DNA from: Lichenostomus cassidix
Lineage: Eukaryota > Chordata > Aves > Passeriformes > Meliphagidae
Reading direction: 5' to 3'
Assembly: GCA_008360975.2 (NCBI GenBank)
Contig: CM039184.1
Coordinates: 46,013,797-46,077,796 of the forward strand
Length of the DNA stretch: 64,000 bases
Shown here: positions 36,807-50,270 of the stretch, one piece after another
Layout of the letters: each line of letters opens with the position of its first letter
Numbering within the stretch: the stretch's first letter is position 1
The notes under the pieces: generated by a model
What the model was told of the DNA's origin: nothing
What the model saw: the letters and a program-made list of their open reading frames with translations, nothing else
Database searches by the model: none
Made by a program: the position numbers and the translations under genes

Positions 36807-38375
36807 GTATTTGGGAATGAAAATCATCACTGACTAGAGCCAATTGCGGTAAAATACTCTCTGTCAAATCAGACAAGGGAGGATCTAAACTAAGTCTATG
36901 ACCTTCTCATTGCAAAATGCCTGTCTGTCAAAGCTATTGACAACATTTCTTGGCCATGATAAGCCAACTGTAATAGAGCTCTCTTAGAAAAAAATATTGC
37001 CACTGTATAGACTAAAACTGTGATATTTGGGCAGTCAGGCTTATTTTCCTAAAGAAGCTTGTCCAGAATTCTTCTCCTATCTGGCTATGCCAAAATGGAA
37101 TGTTTTGTAACAACATTAATGCCTTGGATATGTATAGCACTGGCATAAAGTGGGGTGGCAGTTAAACTTCAGATTTATTCAATAATTTCCTTCAGCAAAG
37201 TTAATATTTTAAATATATTTTTTGGTATTAAATTAGCAGGATGTGTTCAGGGTGACATAAACTATTCTGGAAGCTTAATGAGCATTTATTTTTTTCTGCA
37301 TTTACATAATTTCCCATCATTAGTATAATGTGCATGCACTTTTTGAGTTTGATTTGAAAAAGGATCAGTGAGTCTAGCAGAGCTAAAATCAAAAGGTTAC
37401 ACAAAAAGGGAAAAAGGAATATTTTTTGATACCTGTACACAATCTTTGCTGTTTCTGGGGGAGGAAAGAAAGAGGATAGGTTTCTTTCTCCCTGTTTTCA
37501 ATTTTTCCTTATTTCCACTTCCTCCATTGTGAAATTCAGTGGAAGAGAATATGAGAATTGAAGAAGTGTTTCAAATAACATAACGAGAACCAGGAAGTCG
37601 AAAGCTGTGTAGTTTAGAAGGGAGAAGATACTTATGAAAGAAGTTCTGTGAGAACTGATGTAAAATTCAGTTGCCAGTGAAAGGTACAGTCTCACTGCAG
37701 GCAATATATGCCTGCCATTTCCAGTGCAACACTGTAATTCCTGGACTGGCTAATTAAGCTCACTAAAGTGACAGAAAATCAACCCAGAATAAAGGTGTAC
37801 AAATGGATAGGATTAGTGGGGAGGAAAGGCAGCACAGGTAACAGTGGAGTGAGACTGACCTTAAGACTGGCTGAGTGGTTTAATCCAAATACACCTGTGT
37901 ACATATCTTTGTTAGCCTACGAAAAACTATTTTCAATTACTCCTGTTTAATTGTGTGCATTATTAGTTATTATACTGCTGCTCCAATTCAGTATTACAAT
38001 TGTTCTACTCGATGAATCTGATAACAAACAGCTTTACACTACCTGTTTTCTCTAAAATTCATTGAATAATATAAGAAAAGTAGGTTCAGGTAATAGATTG
38101 ATGCATTTAAATGTTTGACAACAGAATAGGCCATTTTTCTGTTGCTTCACTTGCTCTGCCTTATTTGGAATTTGACTTTCACAAACCTTTTGAGAGCAAG
38201 TTGTGTGTATCAAAAGTGCAAAGCTCTTAAATCAATCAAATAAGTAGAATGGTGGAAGGATAAATTTTGTACATTTTCTTTTCCATTTGTTTCCCGAATA
38301 CATGTTTTTGCTCTGTTTCTGGTGACAACCAAAATACTTTGAGGTTCAAGAGTCAGCAGTTTCCTTTGTAGGGCT

Positions 38376-38421
38376 TTTTTTCTTTCTTTTTTATTTTTTC
38401 TTTCTTTTTTTTTTTTTTTTC
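38376..38421. repeat. T-rich low-complexity tract
   Basis: Pyrimidine run of T with occasional C and A, ending in about 18 consecutive T. Confidence 0.9.
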
Positions 38422-41400
38422 AATTTATTTCCATAGCAGCAGCCTTCTCCCATTGGTTCATAATGTCAAAGCTGGAACTGGATTTCGATGTTCTGTTTTA
38501 TGTCCTGGAGGTTACAGTGGTTCCTCTATTTGTATTTTAAAATCTTTATTTTTTGGGTGGAATATATTCTGGCCCCTGCAGGCTGGTGGGGAAGAAGGTC
38601 CAATGTGAGACTGCAAATGATATAAGATTAAGTTAGAATTTTACTTCATTTTTAGTAATCATGTCTCCAGAGTGCACCATGGGTGTCACTGAATGTGCAT
38701 TGACTGCAGTCAGAGTGGCAACCATGGGATCAACAATGTGCTGGTTAATTAAGTCTAGTTTGCTAAACATGAGTTTTCCTAATCTAACTTCTGCTTTTTT
38801 CTTTAAACAAGAATACCTTTTTTTTTTTTTTCTGTAGGCAACTAAGTGATTTTTGTGATTACTGTCTTTCTTGTAGCATCCAATCATTGCAGGCAAGCAC
38901 ATACATATTTTAAAGCTCAGAATAACTTATTCTAAGGAGCATCAGATCTGCATAAAGTAGTTGTTTAACACCTTCCCTTCCCTTCTCACCCAGCCCCTTC
39001 CCTGCCTTCCCCCCATAACTCCTGTCAGAGAGATCTAGAGAAAAGCACATGATTTAATGGGGGGAAGTTGCTTTGTGTATGCTGAGAGCAGATACCAAAA
39101 ATGAAAGACAGACCTGTGTTGGGCCTGTTGAATAGGGGAATCTGGTAAGCAGAGCAAACTGAAGTGGAAGAGTCACTGTGAAAGGCCCCTGGTGATAATG
39201 ATGTCCATATGCTGTAGTGCTTTTTTTGGTACTGTTGTTGTCTTTAACATACAGAATGACAAAACATACACTAATGTGGTGATTCATGTTGTGAACACTT
39301 GTTACTGACATCATCATTGCTTCCTCCCATCAGTTACAGCTGTTTCATTCTAACATCAGTGTATATGTATGAACATAATTTTTCATCTGTTGATACCTCT
39401 TTGTTTTGTGAAGCAATTGTTGCTAATGTATGTAAAGCTTAATTTGACAAATGTTGTTTACACAGCACAGAGGAGATGAAACTCCTGTAATGCTTAGTTG
39501 TCTATTCTTAGGCATTTTTGAGAGTCTGTTGGCAGCTTGCAGCCATGGGAGCAATAATTGTAACAGTGCATTACAAGAAGGAACAAGAGGGAAAGTTACA
39601 AGCACTAACCTTTGGCATCCAGTGAGCTGTCATTACACAGCTATTCTCTGATATTTAAACTTATGTCTGTTTCCCATTTATCTTTCATGCATTTATAAAA
39701 ATTGTTTTCATTAACACTTGAAGGAGATTAAGTTTTTAGGCAGAGAGAACATTCAGTGTTTGTGTAGTTAGGCACAGGGGTTTCTGAATACTACCACAAT
39801 ACTGTTGCTCTTCAAAAATGTTCTTCTCTGTCTTACTGCAGTGAAACCACGCATGATGGTAAAAATATATTAATTTTGAAAGCTGTATTTAATTTCAGCA
39901 ACTGCATATAAAATCAGCTAGCCCTGCTCTTTTAAGAAAATATGTAACAGTGTCTTTATAATACTTCCCAGTACAGATAAAGATTGAAAGTACAACTAAA
40001 ACGTGTGAAAATGGAACATGGAAAGTTGAAGTGCAGTAAGTCTTTTTTGCTTGCTTACCCATAATTTGTGTAGTAAGGGACTGCTTATTTAAAGGTGTTA
40101 TGCAACTTCCTGCTTCTTGAGTAGATGGTTCAGATCTTTCCAATATAACTTCAAAATCAGCCTTAAAACCCCTGTCCTAACACAGTCAAGCAGCACTGCT
40201 AAGAAAACATGGCTCAGTCCTGAAAAGTAACAGCAGTGGTGGAAGGACACATTAAGCTAAATGTGCTGAGCTAATGACTTCTAAAACATTCCCAGTAGTA
40301 ACTTTGACCTTTTGGGTAGGGGTAGTCTGCATCCTTTGACCACCACCTGCAACACTGGTACTTTATTTGTTGTGAGAGGGATCTGTCCTCAAAGCTGTTG
40401 GTTATGATTAATGATTTAGTCCAATGAATTCTCCATTAGCACTGGAGAGTGGGCCAAAGGCCAGTTACTACAATGCAGTGAATGTTTATTTGTAGCAACT
40501 CACGTGCATTGGATTCCACAATTCAAGAAGATTAAAAAAAATTAGTTTGCAATTTTTTCAGATTTTCAAAATGAAAAAAGGATGTATTTTAAAGCCAAAA
40601 TTAATGTAAAATTTAAAGATTTAAAATCATTAGACAGGTTCATAGTAGGTCAGCCTATAACTGCATAATGCAAACAGACTCATTGGTTGATGCTTTCTAA
40701 TATTTCCTGCACTCTGTGAAATACATTTCATCAAAAGTCTTGGAAAGATAGGCAGGCTATATAAGGTCCTGAAGGCCCATGTACATGACTTATTTTGAAT
40801 TTTTATGCTGGGAATAAGTTTGAAGCTCATGGATTCTCATACATCTTTGCTGTCATGCTGCCTTTAAAACATAAATAATAGCTTGAGTACTTACATTAAT
40901 ACTCTGTGCAGAAGTTTATTCCAGAAAGCTGAGGAAATGCCTTCCATTGATAGATCCCCAGAGTCTTAAATGTTTGGAGATCAAACTTAATTTAGGCTCT
41001 GCCTAGAAAATAATATTAGGGCAATGCAAATTAGAAAGTGTAATATGCTCCCAAGGTAAAATTCTAATGTACATTGGATTTCTGTACCTTTTTAGTCACT
41101 GTGCTTTCTTTCACGTCAGATATCTTTGAAAATAGAGTTGTAAAGTTGCTTGTCTTCAGTTACAGCTCAAAGAGGCCATCTGAGTTCATGGTTTTTTATA
41201 CTGGATGCTGTACAAATGTGCCCTCAGGGGCAGCCTCCTGCCTCTGAAGGTTTATAACCCACATGAAGAAAACTAGTGAAGGATAGGATAGGAAGAGAAA
41301 GTAATACTGTCACATTAATGGCTAGGGAAGCTGCGACTGAGCAAGAAATTTGCAGTACAGCAGAGAACTAACATGTAAACTTATAGCCTGTGTCTTTAGC

Positions 41401-44400
41401 CACAACATTATACTTCATCTTGATTAAAGTCTGAAAATTAATTTCACTCATTTATTCATTTTACTTGTAATCTAATGCACAGTGAATGTATGGCAAAACT
41501 CTCTGCCATAATTCAACTTTTTTCTTTTTTTCCCTTCAGATTAATTCTAAAGGGCAAAATAATACAATGAGAGGAAAACACTTTCTTTGATTTTCAGGCT
41601 TTGTCTTGCAAAGGAGTTTGTCATGCTAATGTCTATATGTAACAAATGTTTTATTGTGCTACAGTATCTATGCTACACACAACATAGCCAGGTAAAGACT
41701 TGTAGAAAACAAAAGAGGTCAGAATAGGTCAACGTTTTATGTTTGGAATGGGAGAAACTGAGTAATGAAAATTAGGTTAATAATAAATAGGGTCTGAGAA
41801 GCTGTGGATAGTTTCTGTGCAGTCAAATATTCTTTGAAGAGCTGCTCTGTTATGAGTCATAGTGGCAATTTCAATGCTGTGGTTTTTTTCTGATTGTCTT
41901 AATTTTTTTTCTGTAATTAATAAAAAGGAAAAAATTAGAAAGTGTCATTTTCATTGTGGATGTAAAGTAGGATGAAATATTAGGTCCAAAAAAACAAATC
42001 CAGAAATATGTGTTGTGTCTTTTATTAAAAGCCGTCAACAGCTTAAAACAATTTCATTGATGTTCTGTTAAAAATGGAAGAAAAATCAATCTTCATAGAA
42101 TAAGAGATATCTGTCTATTATGTTTAGTGTAATCCATGTCTGAGACCAGGGATGTGGTTATTTCCCTTTTTGCTTTTCTGAACTTCACTCAAAACTTATC
42201 CATGTTCTTTGTTTCCCCTGCAGACAGTGAAATTAATTTTTTATTATATTTTATCATAAACCTGTCAGAGTTGTTTTTGTTGAAATTGATGGTATTTATT
42301 TTTAAAAATAATCTGCAGCATTGGTGACAATCACTTACCGGCTCTCCAAGGAATAAGGTGGGACAGTTGTCTCCTACCACCCCTTGTTGTCTCTTTATGT
42401 TCTTCTCATGACTCCATCCAGTGTAGTTCTTGCCATGACCCAGGCACATGGAGTGGAGGCTTCTTTCAGATGCTTGTAAAGTGACTACCAGCTGTTTCCT
42501 GAGTTTGCAGTCCTGCCTTTCATACCCTGTGGGAGTTGCTTTATCCTCCCAATACACTTACTTTCTGATAGTTCCTCTTTAGCCTAAGCAATTTAACATG
42601 AATCACAAAGGCTATTCCAGATGTATTTTCGGGCAATGGTTGTTTATGAAGGAGATACAGAAGATTAGAAATTTCAGTTCTTTAATCATGCATAAAGCAG
42701 AGGTGATGTTCAACAGGTGAAGTGATTTTTACCTAGAATGTTTGAAATCACATGTCTCCTGTTTTAAATGTTGCCACATCTTGGCATTCAGCCCTTTAGA
42801 ATTCAGCAGACTGTTGTGAAATCTGGTTTTGGATATAAAGGAGTTATAATCCAGTCTTCAGTTTTTAAATCTGGGTGTGGTTCATTCAAGTGCAGTTGTG
42901 ACTTGAATCACACAACCTTGGAGATCCAGCTAATGAAAAACATGTATAGTCCAATCCTGTCCTAAGGGAACACAAAAATTAGAGAGCAAGAGAATGTGAT
43001 AAAGTTGTGAATGCTTGCCCACACAAATAGTGTTCTCTGTCTGCCAGTTTTCTGGGGAGTTTTTTGTGTCTTGTCATTGTTGATTTAAAGCATTCTTCTA
43101 AGGAAATTGATGTAAATGTTTCTGTTTAGGAGAAAAATTGAGAAATACACAGGGTCTGTGTTATTTGAGAAAGCCCAGAACAGCAGAACAAATTAATACC
43201 TTTAATTTTGTCCTTCCTACCAGTTAATAATCTTCCAGTAGCTGTAATTTAACCAATAGCTATAGTAATAGTGATTTTAGGGTGTAATTTTTTGGTAAGT
43301 GAATTGAGGATAGAGTTTCTAATGGCAGATAGTCAACATGCCCTGGCAAACATTGTGTAAATCTTTCCTATACAATGTAAATACTCAGTTTCAGCTCCAG
43401 TCTACCATTGAGTTGGTAGAACACTTTTATTCAAGGTGAAATAGAACTGATTGGCAGCAACAAAAAAGTGAAATTGTTGAGCAGTGTAATACACTGGGTA
43501 GGGATTTGAACTAGCAAAACTGTCTGTTTAGGATATCTGTAAAATAGCACTAGACAGTTCCTACATACTTTTGAAAGTGTGTATGTGCAGTAACAGATGT
43601 CATATGGAAAGTCACGATTGAAAACATGTTTCAGTGAATGTGCTGAACAGGCATGTATTTCTAAATATAAGGAGACAGTGAATAAAATCAGAGTGACTTG
43701 AAATTGAAGATTGAATAGGTCACAGATATATGGATCAAAGAAAATCTACAATATGCAGATTCAGAAAGGGATGAAATTCTAGCCCAGAGAAAGGAATGAG
43801 AAGAAAACAAATCCCCAAGCCCCAACTCCTGCTCTGAGGAAAGATAGATTTTCAAGAAAGAAAACTTTATTTCTGCTGTCCTATGAGTAGACTATGTTCT
43901 TCATGAGACATAAGTGAGACCTTTAGTAAAGAAACAGCTGATTTACATCTGACTTCAATGGAGGGAATGCTCACACTCTTCTGAAATATTGGAGTGGATC
44001 ATCTTGCCAAGAAATAAATGAAGAAACTTGAAGAAACAACAGTCACAAAGTAGCATTTCTGGACATACACCTTTCTTCTCAATGCAGCCTGTATTATTCA
44101 TAAATAATTTAGTAGCTCATGAGTTATTTTATGAGTCTTTTCTAGCTGTTATTCATAAGGCAGAAAACAGTGTGCTGATGAGAAGATTATAATTTGCATT
44201 GTCCCTCAGAACACAGATTGTGGAGTCAACATGTCATATTCATCACCCTAGGATCCACTACTACTTGGTCCCAAGCTGAGACAGTATAAAGTTGACAAAT
44301 ATAAAGTTTGCTTTTGCAAGGAATGCTAAGGAGAGCATGGGCAATGATGTGGCATGGGCCAAAATGCCAATATATATAGTTGATGAACATATCTTAGAGG

Positions 44401-47193
44401 ACCCTTTCTCCAGATGTGCATCATTTTTGAGAGGGGGAAAAAAGGAAAAGCACCATTTAATTTTTCTTTTTTTAATGCCTAAAAAAATGCCCTGGACAAA
44501 ACAGAAAGAAAAAAAATGGGTTGCTCAGGAAAAAACAACTCTGTAATCACCAAGATTGCTCAAGCATTTGAGCACTGAAACTTGAAATTTGTTTGGAAAG
44601 TTGCTCTAATAAGCAGTAAGCTCTTCCTCATCATGCTGTTGAAAGAGGGAGATAAGGGAATTAGAAGATAAAATGTGTTTACCTAAGGGGAACTTCTGTT
44701 TGTAAAGTTTATGTACCTGTGGATATGCATGGAGAACTTAATCCCCGATTTCTAGCTTACACATCTGAAAAACCATGGAGTCTCTGAGAGCATCTCTGTA
44801 ACTCTCATGGCTCAGCTGCTGTGGGTGGACCTAAAGTGTCCCAATAGCTAGGGGTGGCTCTGGATATAGCTAAAGGCCCTTACAGGTACAGGGCCTGAAG
44901 TTAGCTCTGTGATGCCAACTCTTTTACACAGGTGCAGTGTAGGGAAGGACAAACCAGGGGCAAAATATAGGGGAGAAGGACAGAGAAATAGGATGCTGGA
45001 AAGAATGTGTTTTTCCCATTCAGAGAACTGTGCCTTCCCTGTTGACCACAAACAGAGGCTGTTTAAAATTACTGGTACATATAATTTGTAAATAAGTCAA
45101 TGAAAAGAAAGAGGGGATTGCCCAAGAGATTAATTTAAAAAATCAAGAGTTTGAACAGTAATAACAATGCAGGCAATGGCATCCTACATTGGCCAGAATG
45201 GGGTGTGGTCCAATGCGTGTGAAGCCAGCATTTGCCATAGCAGGCAGAATCAAAACTCCATGCAGTCTTTCACCCTTCCCACTGATCTAATTTCAAAGTG
45301 TGTGTGTTGGGGGGAATTATAATAGACCAGAGTTTAAAGAATTTCAAAGAGAGAAGCATTTTTGAGAACATTCTGGACATGGGAATGTCTGCTGGAAAAT
45401 GTATTTCACAATGCTGCTTAGAGAAGTTAAGAGAAGGGAAGGAGGCAGAAAAGAAAATCAGAAGGACTGGTTATTTTATGAATGCATATTTTATTGATTA
45501 ATTACCTTCAGTCCTGTTGTTGCAATGATTTGTTGTATGTATTATCTACTATAAGCTGTAATTTATGGTTTCTAAGTTGGCATGTTAGCTAGAGTTAGTA
45601 AGTCATTCTCCTGCATATGCAATGTATTATTTCTTATAAATAAATAATGATCATTTATGTAGCTGAAATAATTGTTTGCAACTACTCTTAAAAATTAGCA
45701 TGACTTTTTGTTAATGTTTGTTTGCTAATTGAATCTATCTGCTAGAAAAACACACTCTTCTCACAAAATGAAATTTATTAATTTAGTAAATTGCAATAAT
45801 TGTAGGACAGGAACTTTCAGTAAGATCTTGAATTTTCATAAACATTTTAGGAGTATCAACACTTATCATTTCTTACGGGACTGGTGTACCTGGGTTCACA
45901 ACCAGAAACGTAGATATAAGGTAACATTTTATCTTAGTTTGGTAGATAGAACACTTCTACTATATATGAGTATACCCTCTTGTGAAGCAATTAATAAACA
46001 AAAGGGTTTTGATTGAAGCGTGGCTAAAAAATTCTCCAATAATTCATATGCTTTTCAGCTCATATTTAGGTTCTTTTAGTGCCCACCTTATTGACAAATA
46101 ACTTTTAAACCATCTGCACTAAAACCTAATGAGGATTCAGTGCCTGGGACATACTTTGGTTTGTCTCTTCTGTGGGAAGTTATTGTTGCCCTGTTAGAGA
46201 CCCCAGTGGTAATCACCAGGCTTGCAGGTTGAGCAGGGCAGTGAAACTAGAATCGCGTGATTATGCTGATGGGGAGGAGAGAAACTTCTGGAACTCTTCT
46301 TGCTCAGATCAGGACCAGCATTAAAGATGAATGGAACTCCACAGGGCCATTTCCAGTTGAGCTTTGAATATCTCTAAGGATGGAGGTTCTTTCTGGAGAA
46401 CATATTCCAGACCACTCTTTTATGATAGATAATGCCAGTGGTGGTGAAAGGATCTGTATTATCCTACCCCGCTGCTTGTTATTCCCCATCTCAGCAATAC
46501 CTTTTCCATGTCCTGTCAGGGGTGTTTGTTCAGCTCCATGACAGATTTGATTTGGAAACTGATCTGAATTAAAGTAGGAATGGCTGATATTATCCATTGT
46601 ATAACAGCATGAAGTGCCATGCTGGCACAAAGAAGTAGGGAAGAGAGGTGGGGAGAGGTTCTGGAGCAGGTTGATGGGGGATAGGACAGTTTCTTAAAAA
46701 TGGTGACATCTGCTCCTGCCAGATTTAAGTGTTTGTGAAACAACACTAATGTGAGCTTGAAGTAGCATGATAATGCATTGCAGTGGTTTTCTACTTGACA
46801 GAGAGGATCCTTGTATGTCAATGAGTGAGAGGTGTGTCTGTCTGTGATTCTTTAGGATTCCTGACAAGATGTGGCTCAGAAAGTTTTAACTTGGATTGAT
46901 TCTTGAGGTCTTCCTTTTGGCAATCCTCTGAAGTGCACAGGGAAACATGAGTTATGGAAAGCTACATTAAATAAAGGGTATCTCTCACAGTCATCTGTTG
47001 AAATAGGAGGCAGTCCTTTAGGTACAATAATTTCAATGCTGCATGAGAAAATTTATGCTTCTGCTGTACCGTGTATGCTTTGGGGCTTTCTGATTGTTAT
47101 GGTATTAAAAGCTCAATTGGTGATGTGTTGTGCTGTCATAGAAAGTGACCGGGGAGTCAGAGTGGATTTCTGAATTTGTTTCTTGCTCATTCG

Positions 47194-47830
47194 TAGAATC
47201 ATACAATACCCTGGGCTGGAAGGGACCCACAAGGATCATCGAAGTCAACTTCTGGCCCTGCACAGGACCATCCCCAAGAGTCACACCATGTGCCTGAGAG
47301 CATTGACCAAACATGTCCTGAACTCTGTCAGGCTTGTGCTGCGACCACTTCCCCAAGGAGCCTGTTCCAGTGCCCAGCCACCCTCTGGGGCAAGAATCTT
47401 TTCCTGATATCCAACCTAAACCTCCCCTGACTCAGCTTCATGCTGTTCCCTTGAGTCCTGTCACTGGTCACAAGAGTGAAGAGATTGGTGTCTGCCCCTC
47501 CGCTTCCCCTCACAAGGAAGCTGCAGACTGTAATGAGACCTCCCCTCAATCTCCTCCATGCTGAGCAGCCCTCAGTCTCTCCTCAGATGGTTCCCTTCTA
47601 GACCCTTCACCATCCTTATTGCCCCCCTTTGGGATTAATCTCTAGTGGATTTATCTCTTTCTTATGCTGTGATATCCAAAACTGCACACAAGACTCAAGG
47701 TGAGGCTGCTCCAGCACAGAGCAGAGCAGGACAATCCCCTCCCTTGCCCAGCTGGCAGTGCTGTGCCTAACGCCCCCCAGGACACAGCTGGCCCTCCTGG
47801 CTACCAGGGCACTGCTGGCTCAGATAGACT
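47194..47830 (-). mobile_element. CR1 LINE copy, minus orientation
   Basis: It begins TAGAATCATACAATACCCTG, the reverse complement of the CR1 3' tail, and continues GGCTGGAAGGGACCCACAAG, AGCCTGTTCCAGTGCCCAGC and GACTCAAGGTGAGGCTGCTC, in the standard order of the bird CR1 3' region. About 630 bp, 5'-truncated. ORFs within are not functional. One of the more recent-looking CR1 copies here by eye. Confidence 0.9.
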
Positions 47831-49869
47831 TGACTCCTTATTTTGGTCATAATAGTTTATCTGGGTTTTGTCTACAAAATAAATTATTACACTGACTAAA
47901 AATCCTAACTTGCATTGTAGAGACTCTACGTGTCCATCCTTAAGGATATCAGCAGAGTTTGGCCACATTGTCTGAACAACATTTTTAGGCTTGAAAGAGA
48001 CATTAAATAACAGCAGTTGAAGATGTGAAATTCAACAGCAGCTGCTGCTGCCTTTACTAATTTTTGGATGGATAAGAAGAGTCTTTTTAATCTAATGGTA
48101 TATTTGGGTTTGTTCCCAGTTCCACTTTCACTGGTATCAGGAATTTATATTTCCTCCTGCATGAACAGCCTTCAGAGTTCTGTGTGAGCTCTTAGTTAAG
48201 TATGGTACACTTGGATATCAGATTTGTTTACAGACTTTTGTGAGCATAACTCTTTAGCTGTCTCCCTTCTGTTGCCATAAAATATGGCAACTATTAAGGA
48301 ATAGTTAATAGGACATGTAATTCTTAGAGGAAAAATACAATGCATCTGTATAGACCCACAGAAGAGATTCCAGTCCATCTTTTTAATCTAATTTGGTTTT
48401 GAGGCTTTTTTGTTCTCATGGCCTTTAAACAGATTGTTTGTCCATGCTGCAGGCAATCCATTCAGAATCTCCATCTTTTTAATTCTCTTTGTATAACCCA
48501 GTCAGTCTCTTGGAAAGGGCATTTCTCTTGTGGCTCATCTGTGATGGCCAGCTTCACGGCAGCAGAGGGAGCATTCATGAATGTGTGAGTGAGAACTGGC
48601 TTTCTGCACTAGCTGTAAATCCTTATCCTGAGTCCCTATAGGGCAGAGGAGTGGGCACCTACCCGCAGTTCAGCCAATTAACACAAGGCCTTAATCTTGT
48701 CTAAACAGCTGCAACCATTCTTCAGGCTCCCACCCCAGGGAAACTGAGCTGCTATGCTTTTTGCCCTGTTCACCTCTGAGTCCTTTTTTCTCCTTTAAGA
48801 TGTTAGGTGTTTCTCAGACTGTGAGTCCTATCCCTTTACAGGTTAATTGTGCATCTTTGTACTTACACAGGGACATGCTTCAAGAAAATATTACATACAT
48901 TTGAGCTAAAAATAAGGTAGGAGGTAAGAAACATGCAGCTAGATATGCATTGAACATTACAAAGTGTTACATGGAATTGAGGTGCCGTCTTGAAATGTTG
49001 CTGTATGGATTCAGTATAATTTTGTTACGTGAAATAAGCACAAAAATGTAAAATAATCTTGCTTTCTTTTCAGATTTTATTATGTAAAGAAGCAAATTTC
49101 AGATTGAAACCCATCTCTAGAGACAGAAAAGAAAATGTAACCTTTCAAATGAACTTGCAAGATAGAGATGAAAACCAAACAATGAGAGACAAAAATAAGT
49201 AATTTTTTTGTTTATGTGAAAGTGAAACATTAAGCAGCCAATTTGTTTATAAATCCATAAATCAAGAAGTAATATGGAGGGTTTTGTGAGTTTGCCTCAT
49301 AAAACTCTGTTCAGTGACTGTGCTGCTCTCCATGTTGGAGTACTGTGAGAGGGTCCCGAGAAAGATTTCACAAGAATGGGTACTCTCGAAAACTGTAATT
49401 CTGGGTGTGTGTGTTTGCTGTAGACACTTTCTGACATTTATATTCTGTGGAAGTCTTTATTGTTAGAGAATCACAAGAAGTATCAAAGACAATTAGAACT
49501 CACAAAGGCTGGTGTGTGAGCTTGTCACTTCAACTTGTTTGATTTCAGGGCTGTAGAAACACAGAGTACCCTCGGTTTTCTTCTTCCCGTAATTTCATCA
49601 TATTGCAGTTTGTACTTGTACCCATGGTCCCTGCCCCAGCAATTTCTCACAATTGTGTTACTAGTTCCTTTATTTTGCCTCAGGCCTGAGATCCATCACC
49701 ATTCTTAGCATGTGTGTCTGTGAATGATACAGCAAAATACCCTACAGCTGTTTTTAACTTGGCTCAATACCTGAATGCAGCATATTGTGTGGCAACAGGA
49801 AAAGTTATCCTGGAACAACTGAAGGGATGAAATTGGGGAAACAACAGTAATGAGGACCAGCAGTACATG

Positions 49870-50270
49870 AAAATGTGTGATGAGGGGAAGCGAGACCACC
49901 ACTCAATATGAGTGATAGGCAAGCTTCGGGGTATTTTACCGCGAGCGTGGTTTATATATTGTTGCAATTGCTTAGGCACTATTTCATTGGCTAAATACAA
50001 AAGATACAATTCGCATTCCACTGTTGCTATTTTAGGATACTTTGCATTCCTTTCAACTACAAGTTCCCACCGGTACTTTCCGTGGTACTTTCCCCAAAAG
50101 CCCCAAGGTCTGTCCTTGGGCTCCTGTCCTGTCAGCATAACTTGCTCTTATCCTGTCTGCACAACTTACATTTCTCTTGCTACTGCGGCTTAGATGGTTT
50201 AAAATGCCTATTTAGGCTGCTCCTGGTTCTGTTCGCACAACGTTCAAGACCTCCACAGAGTCATGGCTGA
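49870..50270 (-). mobile_element. Possible LTR of an endogenous retrovirus, minus orientation
   Basis: Read on the minus strand, a TATATAAA box (about 49951-49958) is followed by a CpG-bearing leader-like segment and a short hairpin (ACTCA ATA TGAGT). Upstream of the box comes an enhancer-like stretch with CCAAT (minus strand). The segment keeps more CpGs than its surroundings (CCGCGAGCG, CACCGGTA, TTCCGTGG, TTCGCACAACG), suggesting it is younger. A 124-residue minus-strand ORF crosses it without resemblance to a protein I know. Termini and target duplications were not resolved. Confidence 0.4.

Noticed and set aside
46260..46830. Possible old minus-strand CR1 fragment
   Set aside because: A short TTTGAATATCTCTAAGGATG resemblance is too weak and the surrounding order does not follow CR1.
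47183..47564. ORFs at 47.1-47.6 kb as genes
   Set aside because: They lie in the minus-strand CR1 copy and are translations of its 3' untranslated region.
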